Positions 1 through 7,697 of a DNA stretch of 48,469 bases are shown piece by piece; the first letter of the stretch is position 1; each line of letters begins with the position of its first letter. Made by a program: the position numbers and the translations under genes. Source of the stretch: Leyella lascolaii (GTDB lineage: Bacteria; Bacteroidota; Bacteroidia; Bacteroidales; Bacteroidaceae); contig NZ_LT556038.1 of the NCBI RefSeq assembly GCF_900079775.1, positions 410,149-458,617 of the forward strand, given 5' to 3'. A model generated the notes under the pieces. The model searched no databases and had not been told where the DNA came from. It saw nothing but the letters and a program-made list of their open reading frames with translations.

Positions 1-1017
1 CTCATAGTTTGCCACGTCTATCTCAAAAGGCGTGAGCTGCGCGCCTCCTTTCGACGACACGCTTGTTGTGGACGACTTCTTCTGCGAGCCCACGAGCTGC
101 AGCTTCAGTTTGCCGAACTGCAGGTCGGTACGTATACCGAAGAGCGAGGACGCGCCTTTCACGAGCGACGAGTTGGACGGGAACGAGATGTTGCCTGCCT
201 CCACAAGCTTTATTATCTCGTCTTCCTTGCCGTCGTATTTGAGCTTTAAGTTCTGCGAGTCGAAGTCGAATGTGGCGTCGGTATTATAGTTAAGGTTCAT
301 GTTGACCTTGTCTCCCACCTTACCGTTTACGTTGAGATTGATCTTCTCGTCGAAGTCTATTGTGGTGGTCTTACGGTTGCGTATGGGCAGCGAAGGGTTG
401 TCGATGCTCTTCAGTGTGGCACCGAACTTCAGCTCGGCTGTACCCTGCGTCTTTATGCGCACGCCTCCCGGACCGAATATCTTCTCCGCCGGACCGAGCT
501 CGAAGTGCATGTCCGTGAAGTCGAACTTCTCCTTTCCCTTCGCCTCATAAATCTCGCTGTTCTTCTCGCGGAAGTATCTCTGCATCGCCTTTTTCTCGCT
601 CCACTTGCGGTATTCAGCCGGAGTCATGTATATGGGCGTATTGATGTATGAGTCGCTCATCTTCGAACCGATGACGTAAAGGTCGAGCGAGTCGTTGTAT
701 TCCACCTCCTGTTTCAGGTTATCGGGGCTTTTAAGGTCAGCCGCGTTACGGTCAAGGTCGTCGAGAGTGAGGGGCAACGTGCGCTGTATTTTCCATCTGG
801 CGTTGAGCAGCGAGTCTGGGATGGAGTCCTCGTTCTCTATCACCGGCTGCGCCTTGACTGCCAGAGTGTCCTTCAGCGCGGTCTCCCCCGCAGGCTGACG
901 GTTGTTTCTCCGCCTCGGGTTCTGGTCCTGCTGGTAAGGCACTGAGAGAGCGTAGCTTGCCAGACTTGCGGCAAACAACGCGAAGAACAGTCCGTATATG
1001 GTTTTTCTTATTTTCAC
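1..1017 (-). CDS. sprA: SprA, T9SS outer-membrane translocon (5' part)
   Basis: This is the first 339 codons of SprA, the very large outer-membrane channel of the type IX secretion system; the rest lies off the left edge. Reading the minus strand from 1017 gives a signal peptide (MKIRKTIYGLFFALFAASLA), a proline/arginine-rich stretch, then the SprA-typical N-terminal region with an FGPGGV motif near residue 190 and a GNISFPSNSSLVKGASSLFG segment near residue 290. The start is GTG and its last bases overlap the ruvA stop as GTGA, so translation is probably coupled to ruvA. ruvA-sprA adjacency is common in Bacteroidetes. The reading frame stays open from 1017 to the window edge. Identification rests on remembered family motifs; confidence is high. 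Confidence 0.88.
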   Translation of the reverse strand, partial: MKIRKTIYGLFFALFAASLASYALSVPYQQDQNPRRRNNRQPAGETALKDTLAVKAQPVIENEDSIPDSLLNARWKIQRTLPLTLDDLDRNAADLKSPDNLKQEVEYNDSLDLYVIGSKMSDSYINTPIYMTPAEYRKWSEKKAMQRYFREKNSEIYEAKGKEKFDFTDMHFELGPAEKIFGPGGVRIKTQGTAELKFGATLKSIDNPSLPIRNRKTTTIDFDEKINLNVNGKVGDKVNMNLNYNTDATFDFDSQNLKLKYDGKEDEIIKLVEAGNISFPSNSSLVKGASSLFGIRTDLQFGKLKLQLVGSQKKSSTTSVSSKGGAQLTPFEIDVANYE

Positions 1018-1625
1018 TTTATCTGTTTCAAGGCAAGCTTTACAACCTGTTCAACGGGCATGTCGGGATGCTCCTCGAGTATGGTCACGACCACCTTTGC
1101 CGACGGTGCGGGCGAGAAACCGAGCATGGTGAGTGCCGACACAGCCTCGTCTCTCACCTCCACGTTCACCACCGCAGCCGCGGCGTCGTTCTTCTCCTCC
1201 GTCGCCATTCCCAGAGACAGTATCTTGTCTCTAAGATCCACGATTATCCTCTGCGCCGTTTTCAGTCCTATTCCCTTCACGCTCTTTATCAGCCTTTCGT
1301 TGCCTGTGGATATGGCGGAGCCGAGTTCAGCCGGCGACATTGTGGAAAGTATCATGCGGGCGGTGTTCGCCCCCACTCCCGACACGGTGATGAGCAGGCG
1401 GTATACCTCCCGTTCCTGTTTCGACGCGAACCCGTAGAGCGTGAACGAGTCGTCGCGCCCGCCTGCCACGAGAGCCTCGTGCACATAGAGACGCACATCT
1501 TTCTTTCCCTGTATTGCCGTAAAGGTGTTGAGCGAAATGTTAAGGGCGTAGCCCACACCTGCCGCCTCCACCACCGCCAGAGCGGGTGTCAGATCGGTCA
1601 GTTCGCCTTTTATGTATTCTATCAT
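1014..1625 (-). CDS. ruvA: Holliday junction branch migration protein RuvA
   Basis: RuvA binds Holliday junctions and loads the RuvB motor for branch migration. The 203-aa product has the family's usual length. It shows the N-terminal OB domain beginning MIEYIKGEL, two helix-hairpin-helix motifs (TVSGVGANTA and SVKGIGLKTA), and the C-terminal RuvB-binding domain (AVSALTMLGFS). An upstream in-frame ATG at 1748 would add 41 arginine-rich residues unlike any RuvA, so I start at 1625. The stop overlaps the GTG of sprA, which makes ruvA the leading gene of a ruvA-sprA operon. A weak -7-like box (CAAATATA on the plus strand, 1727-1734) lies about 100 bp upstream. Confidence 0.95.
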   Translation of the reverse strand: MIEYIKGELTDLTPALAVVEAAGVGYALNISLNTFTAIQGKKDVRLYVHEALVAGGRDDSFTLYGFASKQEREVYRLLITVSGVGANTARMILSTMSPAELGSAISTGNERLIKSVKGIGLKTAQRIIVDLRDKILSLGMATEEKNDAAAAVVNVEVRDEAVSALTMLGFSPAPSAKVVVTILEEHPDMPVEQVVKLALKQIK

Positions 1626-1874
1626 TGTCCTGTATTTTGTTATGCCTGATTCGTGTCCGACAGCCACATTCATGCGCCTTGCAAACCGTGAACGGCGCGC
1701 GGTGCGGACAGAAATAAACATTGATTCAAATATATTAACGTCTTCCACGGTGTTTTATTGTTACAAAGGCGCACAAAATAAGCTTTTAACATATGACCGG
1801 AGCCCACACTTACACGCGCTGACACATGAACGCGGCGCGGCACCTCACGCGGAAAGCCACGTGGAGAAAACGTC

Positions 1875-1976
1875 TGTCCCGACGGCAGACAAGCTTGTCG
1901 GGACATATATATAATAAGGTGTGCGGCTCAGCCGCATGCCGTTGACCCTACGGAAGACACGCGCGTGAGCCGCACA
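1875..1976 (-). terminator. Two inverted repeats between the sulfur-transfer gene and ruvA
   Basis: The 358-bp gap between ruvA and the gene ending at 1984 holds two hairpins. TGTCCCGAC (1875-1883) pairs with GTCGGGACA (1897-1905) over a 13-nt loop. TGTGCGGCTCA (1920-1930) pairs perfectly with TGAGCCGCACA (1966-1976) over 35 nt. They lie just downstream of the minus-strand stop at 1984, which suggests transcript termination or 3' protection. Neither has a clear T-run, so function is uncertain. I see nothing else in the gap apart from the weak ruvA promoter box. Confidence 0.45.
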
Positions 1977-1983
1977 ATGACGG

Positions 1984-4416
1984 TCAGATGAAGAGGTTCA
2001 CGCCGGAGTTGCCAGCCCGTTCCATATATGTAGCCACTCCGCCAACGGTCACTCCGTCGATGAGTTCGTCACGGCTGATGTCCATCATGTCCATCGTCAT
2101 CTGGCAGGCTATCAGTTCCACACCGTTGTATACAGCCTCCCGCATAAGCTCCTCGAGCTGTGATATGTTCTTCCTGCGCATGATGTGGCGCATCAGACGG
2201 TCGCCCAAGCCCAGCATGCTCATCTTGGAGAGGTGCAGGCACGTTGAGTCTGACGGCAGCATCCATGCGAACATGCGCCCGAAGATGTCCTTCTCCACGT
2301 GCGGCTTGCGGCGTTTCTTTATGACGTTAAGCCCCCAGAAGGTGAAGAATATGGTGACCTTACCGCCTGTCGCCGCCGCTCCGTTGGCGAGCACGAATGT
2401 GGCTATGGCGCGGTCGAGACTGTCGCTGAACATTATGAATGTCTTGTCGCGGCTTCCTCCCGCCGCCGGTGTGACGGCACTGCCGCATGCCTCCCGTTTC
2501 TCTATCACCACCGTGTGATAGCCTCCTTCAGAGGTTTTCGATACAAACTTGTTGCCCGTTGAGCGGCACCACGACTCGGCGTCGCGCGCAAACCCGGGGT
2601 CGGTGGCTCTCACCTCTATTCTCTGTCCGGCTTTCATTCCGTCTACGGCGTTCTTCACCTGCATTATCGGACCGGGACACTGAAGCCCGCATGCGTCGAG
2701 CCTCAGCATGTCACCGTTCTCCGCTCCGCTGTCTTCCGCCTGACCGCATGGCTGTCCTTCAACCGGCTCCACCTTCTGCGTGGCAAGCGAGTAGGTCTTA
2801 TATCCGCCCGCAAGGTTTCTCACCCTCCTGTAGCCTCTGCCGAGAAGAATGCGCTGGGCAAGATAACCGCGCAGTCCGACAGCGCAGAACACTATGACGT
2901 CGCTGTCCCTGCCAATCTCTCCGAGACGTCCGCGCAGGTCGTCGAGCGGAATGTTCACTGCACCGTCTATAGTGCCCAGGGAGTATTCCTCCGGCGTGCG
3001 CACGTCCACCAGACACACCTCCGACCTGTCGGCAGCCGCAAGCTCGCGCCACGTCACCACCGGCATCACCCCGTCGAGCGTGTTGCATGCCACGTAGCCC
3101 GCTATCGCCACGGGGTCCTTCGCCGACGAGAACGGCGGGGCATATGCCTGCTCCGTCCTCACAAGGTCGCGCACGGTGCCGCCCCGTTTTATGAGCATGG
3201 CTATCTCGTCTATGCGTTTGTCCACCCCGTCAACGCCCACACACTGCGCTCCATATATGCGTCCGGTGTCGGGGGCGAACGTGAGTTTCAGCGTCAGGTT
3301 GAACGCTCCGGGATAATATCCTGCGTGCGACGACGAGGTGGTGACCGATGTCAGATAAGGCACACCCATGCGTTTGAGGTGCTTGGCGGCAAGTCCGGTT
3401 GCGCCGACAGTGATGTCGAACACCTTTGCGACAGACGTTCCTATGGAGCCTTCATACTCCTCGCGGTTGCCATACACCATGTTGTCGGCGGCAATGCGTG
3501 CCTGACGGTTGGCAGGACCGGCAAGATAGTTGAGCCACGGTCCTCCCGCTATGGGGTGCTCATACTCTATCGCGTCGCCCACGGCATACACATCGGGCGA
3601 CGATGTCTGTAACCACCGGTTCACCTTTATGCCCCGCGCGCCCAGCTCTATGCCTGCCTCGCGCGCCAGCCTCACCGACGGGCGCACTCCGATGGAGAGC
3701 AGCACGAGGTCGGCAGAGAGCGTCTCGCCCGTGTTCAGCCACACTTTTATGGAGCCGTTCTCACTCGTGAACCTCTCCACTCCCCTGCCGAGCCAAAGCC
3801 CCACGCCCTTGTCCATGAGATGACGGTGCACGTGTGAGGCTATGGAGAAGTCGACAGGAGCCATCACCTGGTCTGCCATCTCCACTATCGACACGCCCGC
3901 ACCGGCATGATGAAGGTTCTCAGCCATCTCCAGACCTATGAAGCCTCCGCCCACAACCACGGCATGCCTCACTCGGTGAGTGCCGAGATAGCTGTGTATG
4001 CGGTCGGTGTCGTCCACGTTGCGCAGCGTGAATATGCCCTCGGTGTCTATTCCCTCGAGCGGCGGACGCACAGGCTCGGCTCCCGGCGAGAGCAGCAGGC
4101 GGTCGTAGGTCTCGGTGTATGTGGTGCCGTCGGCGCGCCTTATGCTCACCTCATGCCTCTCCGTGTCGATGGAGAGAGCCTCGTGCCGCGTGCGCACATC
4201 GACATTGAACCGTCGCGAGAAAGCCTCCGGTGTCTGCACGAACAGCTTGTCGCGGCTCTTTATCACACCGCCTATATAATAAGGAAGACCGCAGTTGGCA
4301 TACGATATATACTTACCCTTTTCCACGAGAACAATCTCCGCGTTCTCGTCGGCTCTTCTTATGCGTGCCGCAGCGGTGGCTCCGCCTGCGACTCCGCCAA
4401 TGATGATATGTTTCAT
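1984..4416 (-). CDS. CoA-disulfide-reductase-like flavoprotein fused to rhodanese, TusA and DsrE modules
   Basis: This 810-aa protein carries four sulfur-handling modules. Residues 1-445 form a CoA disulfide / persulfide reductase: the FAD-binding start IIIGGVAGGATAAAR, redox Cys42 in SYANCGLPYY, a second Rossmann motif VVGGGFIGLE near 154, and AVGDAIE near 278. Residues 455-550 are a rhodanese domain with Cys511 in the loop CAVGLRG. Residues 570-640 are TusA-like with Cys576 and Cys580 in CGLQCPGP. Residues 657-810 are a DsrE/DrsE2 domain with a candidate Cys771. By family knowledge it should reduce disulfides or persulfides with NAD(P)H and pass sulfane sulfur between its own cysteines; the physiological substrate is inference. 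It stands alone, with long gaps on both sides. CoADR-rhodanese fusions are widespread; the TusA and DsrE extensions make it a long form. Confidence 0.88.
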   Translation of the reverse strand: MKHIIIGGVAGGATAAARIRRADENAEIVLVEKGKYISYANCGLPYYIGGVIKSRDKLFVQTPEAFSRRFNVDVRTRHEALSIDTERHEVSIRRADGTTYTETYDRLLLSPGAEPVRPPLEGIDTEGIFTLRNVDDTDRIHSYLGTHRVRHAVVVGGGFIGLEMAENLHHAGAGVSIVEMADQVMAPVDFSIASHVHRHLMDKGVGLWLGRGVERFTSENGSIKVWLNTGETLSADLVLLSIGVRPSVRLAREAGIELGARGIKVNRWLQTSSPDVYAVGDAIEYEHPIAGGPWLNYLAGPANRQARIAADNMVYGNREEYEGSIGTSVAKVFDITVGATGLAAKHLKRMGVPYLTSVTTSSSHAGYYPGAFNLTLKLTFAPDTGRIYGAQCVGVDGVDKRIDEIAMLIKRGGTVRDLVRTEQAYAPPFSSAKDPVAIAGYVACNTLDGVMPVVTWRELAAADRSEVCLVDVRTPEEYSLGTIDGAVNIPLDDLRGRLGEIGRDSDVIVFCAVGLRGYLAQRILLGRGYRRVRNLAGGYKTYSLATQKVEPVEGQPCGQAEDSGAENGDMLRLDACGLQCPGPIMQVKNAVDGMKAGQRIEVRATDPGFARDAESWCRSTGNKFVSKTSEGGYHTVVIEKREACGSAVTPAAGGSRDKTFIMFSDSLDRAIATFVLANGAAATGGKVTIFFTFWGLNVIKKRRKPHVEKDIFGRMFAWMLPSDSTCLHLSKMSMLGLGDRLMRHIMRRKNISQLEELMREAVYNGVELIACQMTMDMMDISRDELIDGVTVGGVATYMERAGNSGVNLFI

Positions 4417-4679
4417 AATATGATAGAATTAGAGTTGTAAAGATAGTGATTTATTCTGTAACGGCAATGACATTGCCACATAATATACAAATATGTGAGG
4501 CGGCATACATACCGCGACGCGCTACAGTAACATACCGGCGGAAATGCATAAATATACACTCCGTAAGTAAAAAAACACGACAAAGCAAATCCGCAAAACA
4601 GAAACGCGCAAGCGGGAAAAACGCATCAATCGCGCATAAACATGCATATACCGATACGTAATTTGCCCCTTTTTCTTGC

Positions 4680-4797
4680 CGAAAAGGCTCTTCCGCACCG
4701 CCGCAAAGCCTTTTCAGCAACTCCGCAAAGGCTTTTCCGGCACACAGAACGGGCTTTTCCGCAAGCCCGAAAAGCCTCTTTGGCGGAAGGGGAAAAA
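4680..4797. repeat. Degenerate 21-22 bp tandem array (copy A)
   Basis: The 1-kb gap 4417-5421 has no convincing gene. From about 4680 it carries roughly five imperfect units built around AAAGGCTCTTCCGCA followed by a short variable part ending in CCG. Related arrays occur at 16870-16980 and 29040-29158. A motif of the GCATAAATATGCAT type lies to the left at 4632 and again to the right at 4926. Small open frames cross the array (repeating a peptide pattern around CGK/CRK), but I treat them as by-products of the repeat. Confidence 0.7.
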
Positions 4798-4925
4798 CGG
4801 TTTTGCGGTGTAATATGATATAAATAACTGTGTGTCAGCGCATTAACAAACCGGCGCAAAACTCGTGTTTTTACAGCCGTAAACTGTCACGCGCGCAAAA
4901 AACGGAGTATTACGGAGTTGTCACC

Positions 4926-4969
4926 GCATAAATATGCATATGCAGGACGCATATAGCGCATATTTATGC
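4926..4969. repeat. Inverted repeat GCATAAATATGC / GCATATTTATGC
   Basis: A perfect 12-bp inverted repeat (4926-4937 and 4958-4969) is separated by 20 bp that also contain partial copies of the same motif. Each arm is itself nearly palindromic, as expected for a dimeric protein-binding site. The same motif accompanies tandem array copies A and C. Function is unknown. Confidence 0.6.
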
Positions 4970-5114
4970 AGGCAGAGGGAAAGGCGGCGGTGCGGCATCA
5001 CGGCATTGTCTTACCATTGCCACACGCACATGGCAGTGAGGTTGACATGTGATAAAGAAGACATAAACAAACTAAAAAAATATTTTCTCCGGCATGGCTT
5101 TTTCAATATTTTTG

Positions 5115-5122
5115 TAAATTTG
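5115..5122 (+). promoter_or_regulatory. Candidate -7 box for ddh
   Basis: TAAATTTG matches the Bacteroidetes -7 consensus TAnnTTTG. No good -33 TTTG is seen at the right distance. If used, transcription starts near 5129 and the nested inverted repeat at 5141-5341 becomes part of a roughly 290-nt ddh leader. Confidence 0.4.
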
Positions 5123-5140
5123 CGAAGCAAAACAGGCACA

Positions 5141-5341
5141 TTATCCCGAATCGGTCATTAGACTTACATTCTTGTTTTGTGCTGCTGTCAGCCAGATTGT
5201 ATCCTGCTTTATCGAAGATGTAGCGGGCTACATCGAGAAAAAGCAGGATACAAGATGACGGCAGCAGTGCGGAAGAAGGATGAAGAGCTGACAATAAACA
5301 TTAAATGTACAATCGGCGTTCTAATGACTGATTCGGGATTA
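5141..5341. repeat. About 200-bp nested inverted repeat, MITE-like
   Basis: The outer arms are 20 bp with one mismatch (ATCCCGAATCGGTCATTAGA at 5143-5162 against the complement of 5320-5339). Inside is a second large inverted repeat (5182-5224 against 5227-5267) sharing TTGTATCCTGCTTT and GATGTAGC in complementary orientation with a 2-nt loop. No transposase is encoded. Terminal inverted repeats on a short non-coding segment fit a miniature transposable element; the inner hairpin could act in RNA, since the unit lies between a candidate promoter and ddh. Confidence 0.65.
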
Positions 5342-5421
5342 TGCCACACCGACGGCAAAGCCGTGAGGACGGTAATGATGCACATACAGGATACAACAAA
5401 TAATCATAAACAAAAGAAAAG

Positions 5422-6321
5422 ATGAAGAAAATAAGAGCAGCCGTAGTGGGATACGGCAACATCGGACACTACACGGTGCAGGCGCTTGAGGCAGCATCAG
5501 ACTTCGAGATAGCGGGAATAGTAAGGCGCAACGGGGCTGAGAACAAGCCGGCGGAACTCGCTCCCTACAGTGTGGTGAAGGACATAAGCGAGCTGAAGGA
5601 CGTCGACGTGGCTATTCTCGCCACACCGACACGCAGCTGCGAGGAGTACGCCAAGAAGATACTGGCAATGGGCATCAACACCGTTGACAGCTTCGACATA
5701 CACACTTCCATCCTCAACTACCGCAACACGCTCATGCCTATATGCAAGGAGCACGGCACGGTTGCCGTGATTGCCGCAGGCTGGGACCCGGGTTCTGACT
5801 CCATTGTGCGCTCTCTCATGCAGAGCCTCGCACCGAAAGGACTCAGCTACACCAACTTCGGACCGGGCATGTCGATGGGTCACAGCGTATGCGTGAGAAG
5901 CAAGGAGGGTGTGAAGAACGCCCTGTCGATGACCATACCCAAGGGCGAGGGACTCCACAGGCGTATGGTTTACGTTGAGCTGGAGAACGGAGCGAGCATC
6001 GAGGAGGTGGCAAAGGCTGTCAAGGCTGACCCCTACTTCGCAAGCGACGAGACTCATGTGTTCGCCGTTCCGTCGGTCGACGACGTGCGCGACATGGGTC
6101 ATGGAGTGAACCTCGTGCGCAAAGGCGTGAGCGGAAAGACGCAGAACCAGCGCATGGAATTCAACATGAGCATCAACAACCCGGCACTCACCGGACAGGT
6201 GCTCGTCAATGTTGCGCGTGCCTCAATGCGCCAGCAGCCCGCATGCTACACCATGATTGAGATTCCGGTGATAGACATGCTGGAGGGCGAACGCGAGGAT
6301 CTCATCGCACACCTTGTATAA
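5422..6321 (+). CDS. ddh: meso-Diaminopimelate D-dehydrogenase
   Basis: The 299-aa enzyme is full length for the family. It interconverts tetrahydrodipicolinate and meso-diaminopimelate with NADPH and ammonia, a one-step route to lysine and to the peptidoglycan cross-linking residue. The N-terminal Rossmann motif GYGNIG lies at residues 10-15. The family-typical stretches ATPTRS, VDSFDIH, AGWDPGSDS and FGPGMSMGHS are present, as is an intact C-terminal end (ACYTMIEIPVIDML). The start follows an A/G-rich stretch directly. It stands alone and is closed by a strong hairpin at 6344. Its leader probably contains the nested repeat at 5141-5341. Confidence 0.95.
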   Translation: MKKIRAAVVGYGNIGHYTVQALEAASDFEIAGIVRRNGAENKPAELAPYSVVKDISELKDVDVAILATPTRSCEEYAKKILAMGINTVDSFDIHTSILNYRNTLMPICKEHGTVAVIAAGWDPGSDSIVRSLMQSLAPKGLSYTNFGPGMSMGHSVCVRSKEGVKNALSMTIPKGEGLHRRMVYVELENGASIEEVAKAVKADPYFASDETHVFAVPSVDDVRDMGHGVNLVRKGVSGKTQNQRMEFNMSINNPALTGQVLVNVARASMRQQPACYTMIEIPVIDMLEGEREDLIAHLV

Positions 6322-6343
6322 AAACATACTGACGAACAGACAA

Positions 6344-6390
6344 AGCCGGCAGGCGGACAGTGACGTTGCTGCCGCCTGCCGGCTCGTTTT
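6344..6390 (+). terminator. Intrinsic terminator after ddh
   Basis: AGCCGGCAGGCGG (6344-6356) pairs perfectly with CCGCCTGCCGGCT (6372-6384), followed by CGTTTT. It begins 23 bp after the ddh stop. Confidence 0.8.
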
Positions 6391-6435
6391 CACATACTTC
6401 CTAAAACATAACACCCTGACCGCAACCTGCACGCA

Positions 6436-6861
6436 ATGACACAAGAAAACCGTAACAGAATGAAGAGAACCGTCAATACAGCGGCTGCCATGCTGATATG
6501 TCTGGCGTCGGCAGTATGTCTCACAGCCGCCACACAGCACAAGGGAGCAATCAGCAAGAAGAACGGCACGACCGTAGTGAACACAACATCCATAGCCGCA
6601 AAGGTGAGGGGATACGGAGGAACGACACCGCTGAAGATATACATCAGCAAGAACAAGATAACAAGAATAGAGACATTGCCCAACAACGAGTCGCCCGGGA
6701 TATTCTCCAAAGCAAAGAGACTGCTGTCAGCCTATATAGGGAAAGACCCTGAGACAGCGGCAAAAATGAAGGTGGACGCAATGAGCGGAGCCACATACTC
6801 ATCGGAAGCTCTCATAGGAAACATGAGAAAAGGACTGGAATACTACAATTCACGCAAATAG
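6436..6861 (+). CDS. Exported FMN-binding domain protein
   Basis: This 141-aa protein has a signal-like hydrophobic N-terminus (MLICLASAVCLTAA, around residues 19-32) and a small FMN_bind domain. The motif D114-A-M-S-G-A-T120 matches the D-x-x-[ST]-G-A-T signature where ApbE attaches FMN covalently through the threonine, as in NqrC and RnfG. ATG codons at 6436 and 6460 are both possible; the second gives a more usual signal peptide (MKRTVNTAAAML). It lies alone between the ddh terminator and the two-component genes, with no Nqr/Rnf genes nearby, so its redox partner is unknown. No apbE is visible in the window. Confidence 0.8.
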   Translation: MTQENRNRMKRTVNTAAAMLICLASAVCLTAATQHKGAISKKNGTTVVNTTSIAAKVRGYGGTTPLKIYISKNKITRIETLPNNESPGIFSKAKRLLSAYIGKDPETAAKMKVDAMSGATYSSEALIGNMRKGLEYYNSRK

Positions 6862-6964
6862 CCCGCCACGGAAACTCACGGCGTGAACCTACAGTCTCAC
6901 CACCAAAGCCGCACATGTAACACAATTGTAATCTTATTGCAACAGATGTGAACAGTCTTATGAA

Positions 6965-6972
6965 TAATTTTG
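6965..6972 (+). promoter_or_regulatory. Candidate -7 box of the two-component operon
   Basis: TAATTTTG followed by CAGC fits TAnnTTTG and lies 20 bp before the response regulator start, implying a very short leader. No strong -33 TTTG is visible. The TonB receptor gene has the same TAATTTTGCAGC string upstream at 17610. Confidence 0.5.
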
Positions 6973-6991
6973 CAGCAAACAAACGGCATAC

Positions 6992-7681
6992 ATGGAACAT
7001 AAAAACAGAATTCTTGTTGTGGACGACGAGCAGGACCTGCTCGAGATTCTTAAATTCAATTTGGAGACAGAAGGCTATGAGGTATCGACCGCATGCTCTG
7101 CCGAGGAAGCCCTCACGCTCAACGTGGGGGAGTTCGACCTGCTGCTGCTCGACGTGATGATGGGAGGCATGTCGGGCTTCGCAATGGCGAAGAAGCTGAA
7201 GTCAGACCCTGCCACCGAGCACATCCCCATAGTCTTTCTCACAGCCCGCGACACGGAGAACGACACCGTGACGGGATTCAATCTCGGCGCCGACGACTAC
7301 ATATCGAAGCCGTTCTCCATACGCGAGGTGCTCGTGCGGGTGCGCGCCGTGCTCAGACGCACAGCCTCGCCTGCCGAACAGCAGGCTCCGCAAGTGATAT
7401 ACTATCAGGGCATAGAGATGAATCTCGGCAAGAAAACCGTGAGCATCGACGGTGAGGAGATACCTTTCACAAAGACCGAGTTCGAACTTCTCCACCTGCT
7501 GCTCGAGGAACGCGGACGGGTGTTCTCGCGGCAGGAACTGATTGACCGCATATGGCCGAAGGACGTGCTTGTGCTCGACCGCACCGTCGACGTGAACATC
7601 ACACGCCTGCGAAAGAAGATAGGGCGTTTCTCGAAATGCATAGTCACACGTCTCGGATTCGGCTATTACTTCGACGCTTAG
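6992..7681 (+). CDS. OmpR/PhoB-family response regulator
   Basis: The 229-aa regulator has a receiver domain at residues 1-120 with acidic residues D11/D12, phosphoacceptor D54 (LLLDVMM), T84 (VFLTA) and K106 (ISKPFS). It is followed by a winged-helix DNA-binding domain of the Trans_Reg_C type (TKTEFELLHLLLEERGRVFS, then VDVNITRLRKKIG). The sensor kinase gene starts 16 bp after its stop, so the two form one operon. The pair resembles PhoB/PhoR-like systems of Bacteroidales, but the signal cannot be told from sequence. Confidence 0.93.
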   Translation: MEHKNRILVVDDEQDLLEILKFNLETEGYEVSTACSAEEALTLNVGEFDLLLLDVMMGGMSGFAMAKKLKSDPATEHIPIVFLTARDTENDTVTGFNLGADDYISKPFSIREVLVRVRAVLRRTASPAEQQAPQVIYYQGIEMNLGKKTVSIDGEEIPFTKTEFELLHLLLEERGRVFSRQELIDRIWPKDVLVLDRTVDVNITRLRKKIGRFSKCIVTRLGFGYYFDA

Positions 7682-7697
7682 ACCATTCCGACGCGAC

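Noticed and set aside
4680..4797. CRISPR array interpretation of the tandem repeats
   Set aside because: Units are contiguous and diverged, without unique spacers of constant length, and no cas genes are present.
4451..4859. Small minus-strand open frames with repeating Cys-Gly-Lys peptides
   Set aside because: They are generated by the 21-22 bp DNA repeat and recur in different frames at the other copies, so DNA-level repetition explains them.
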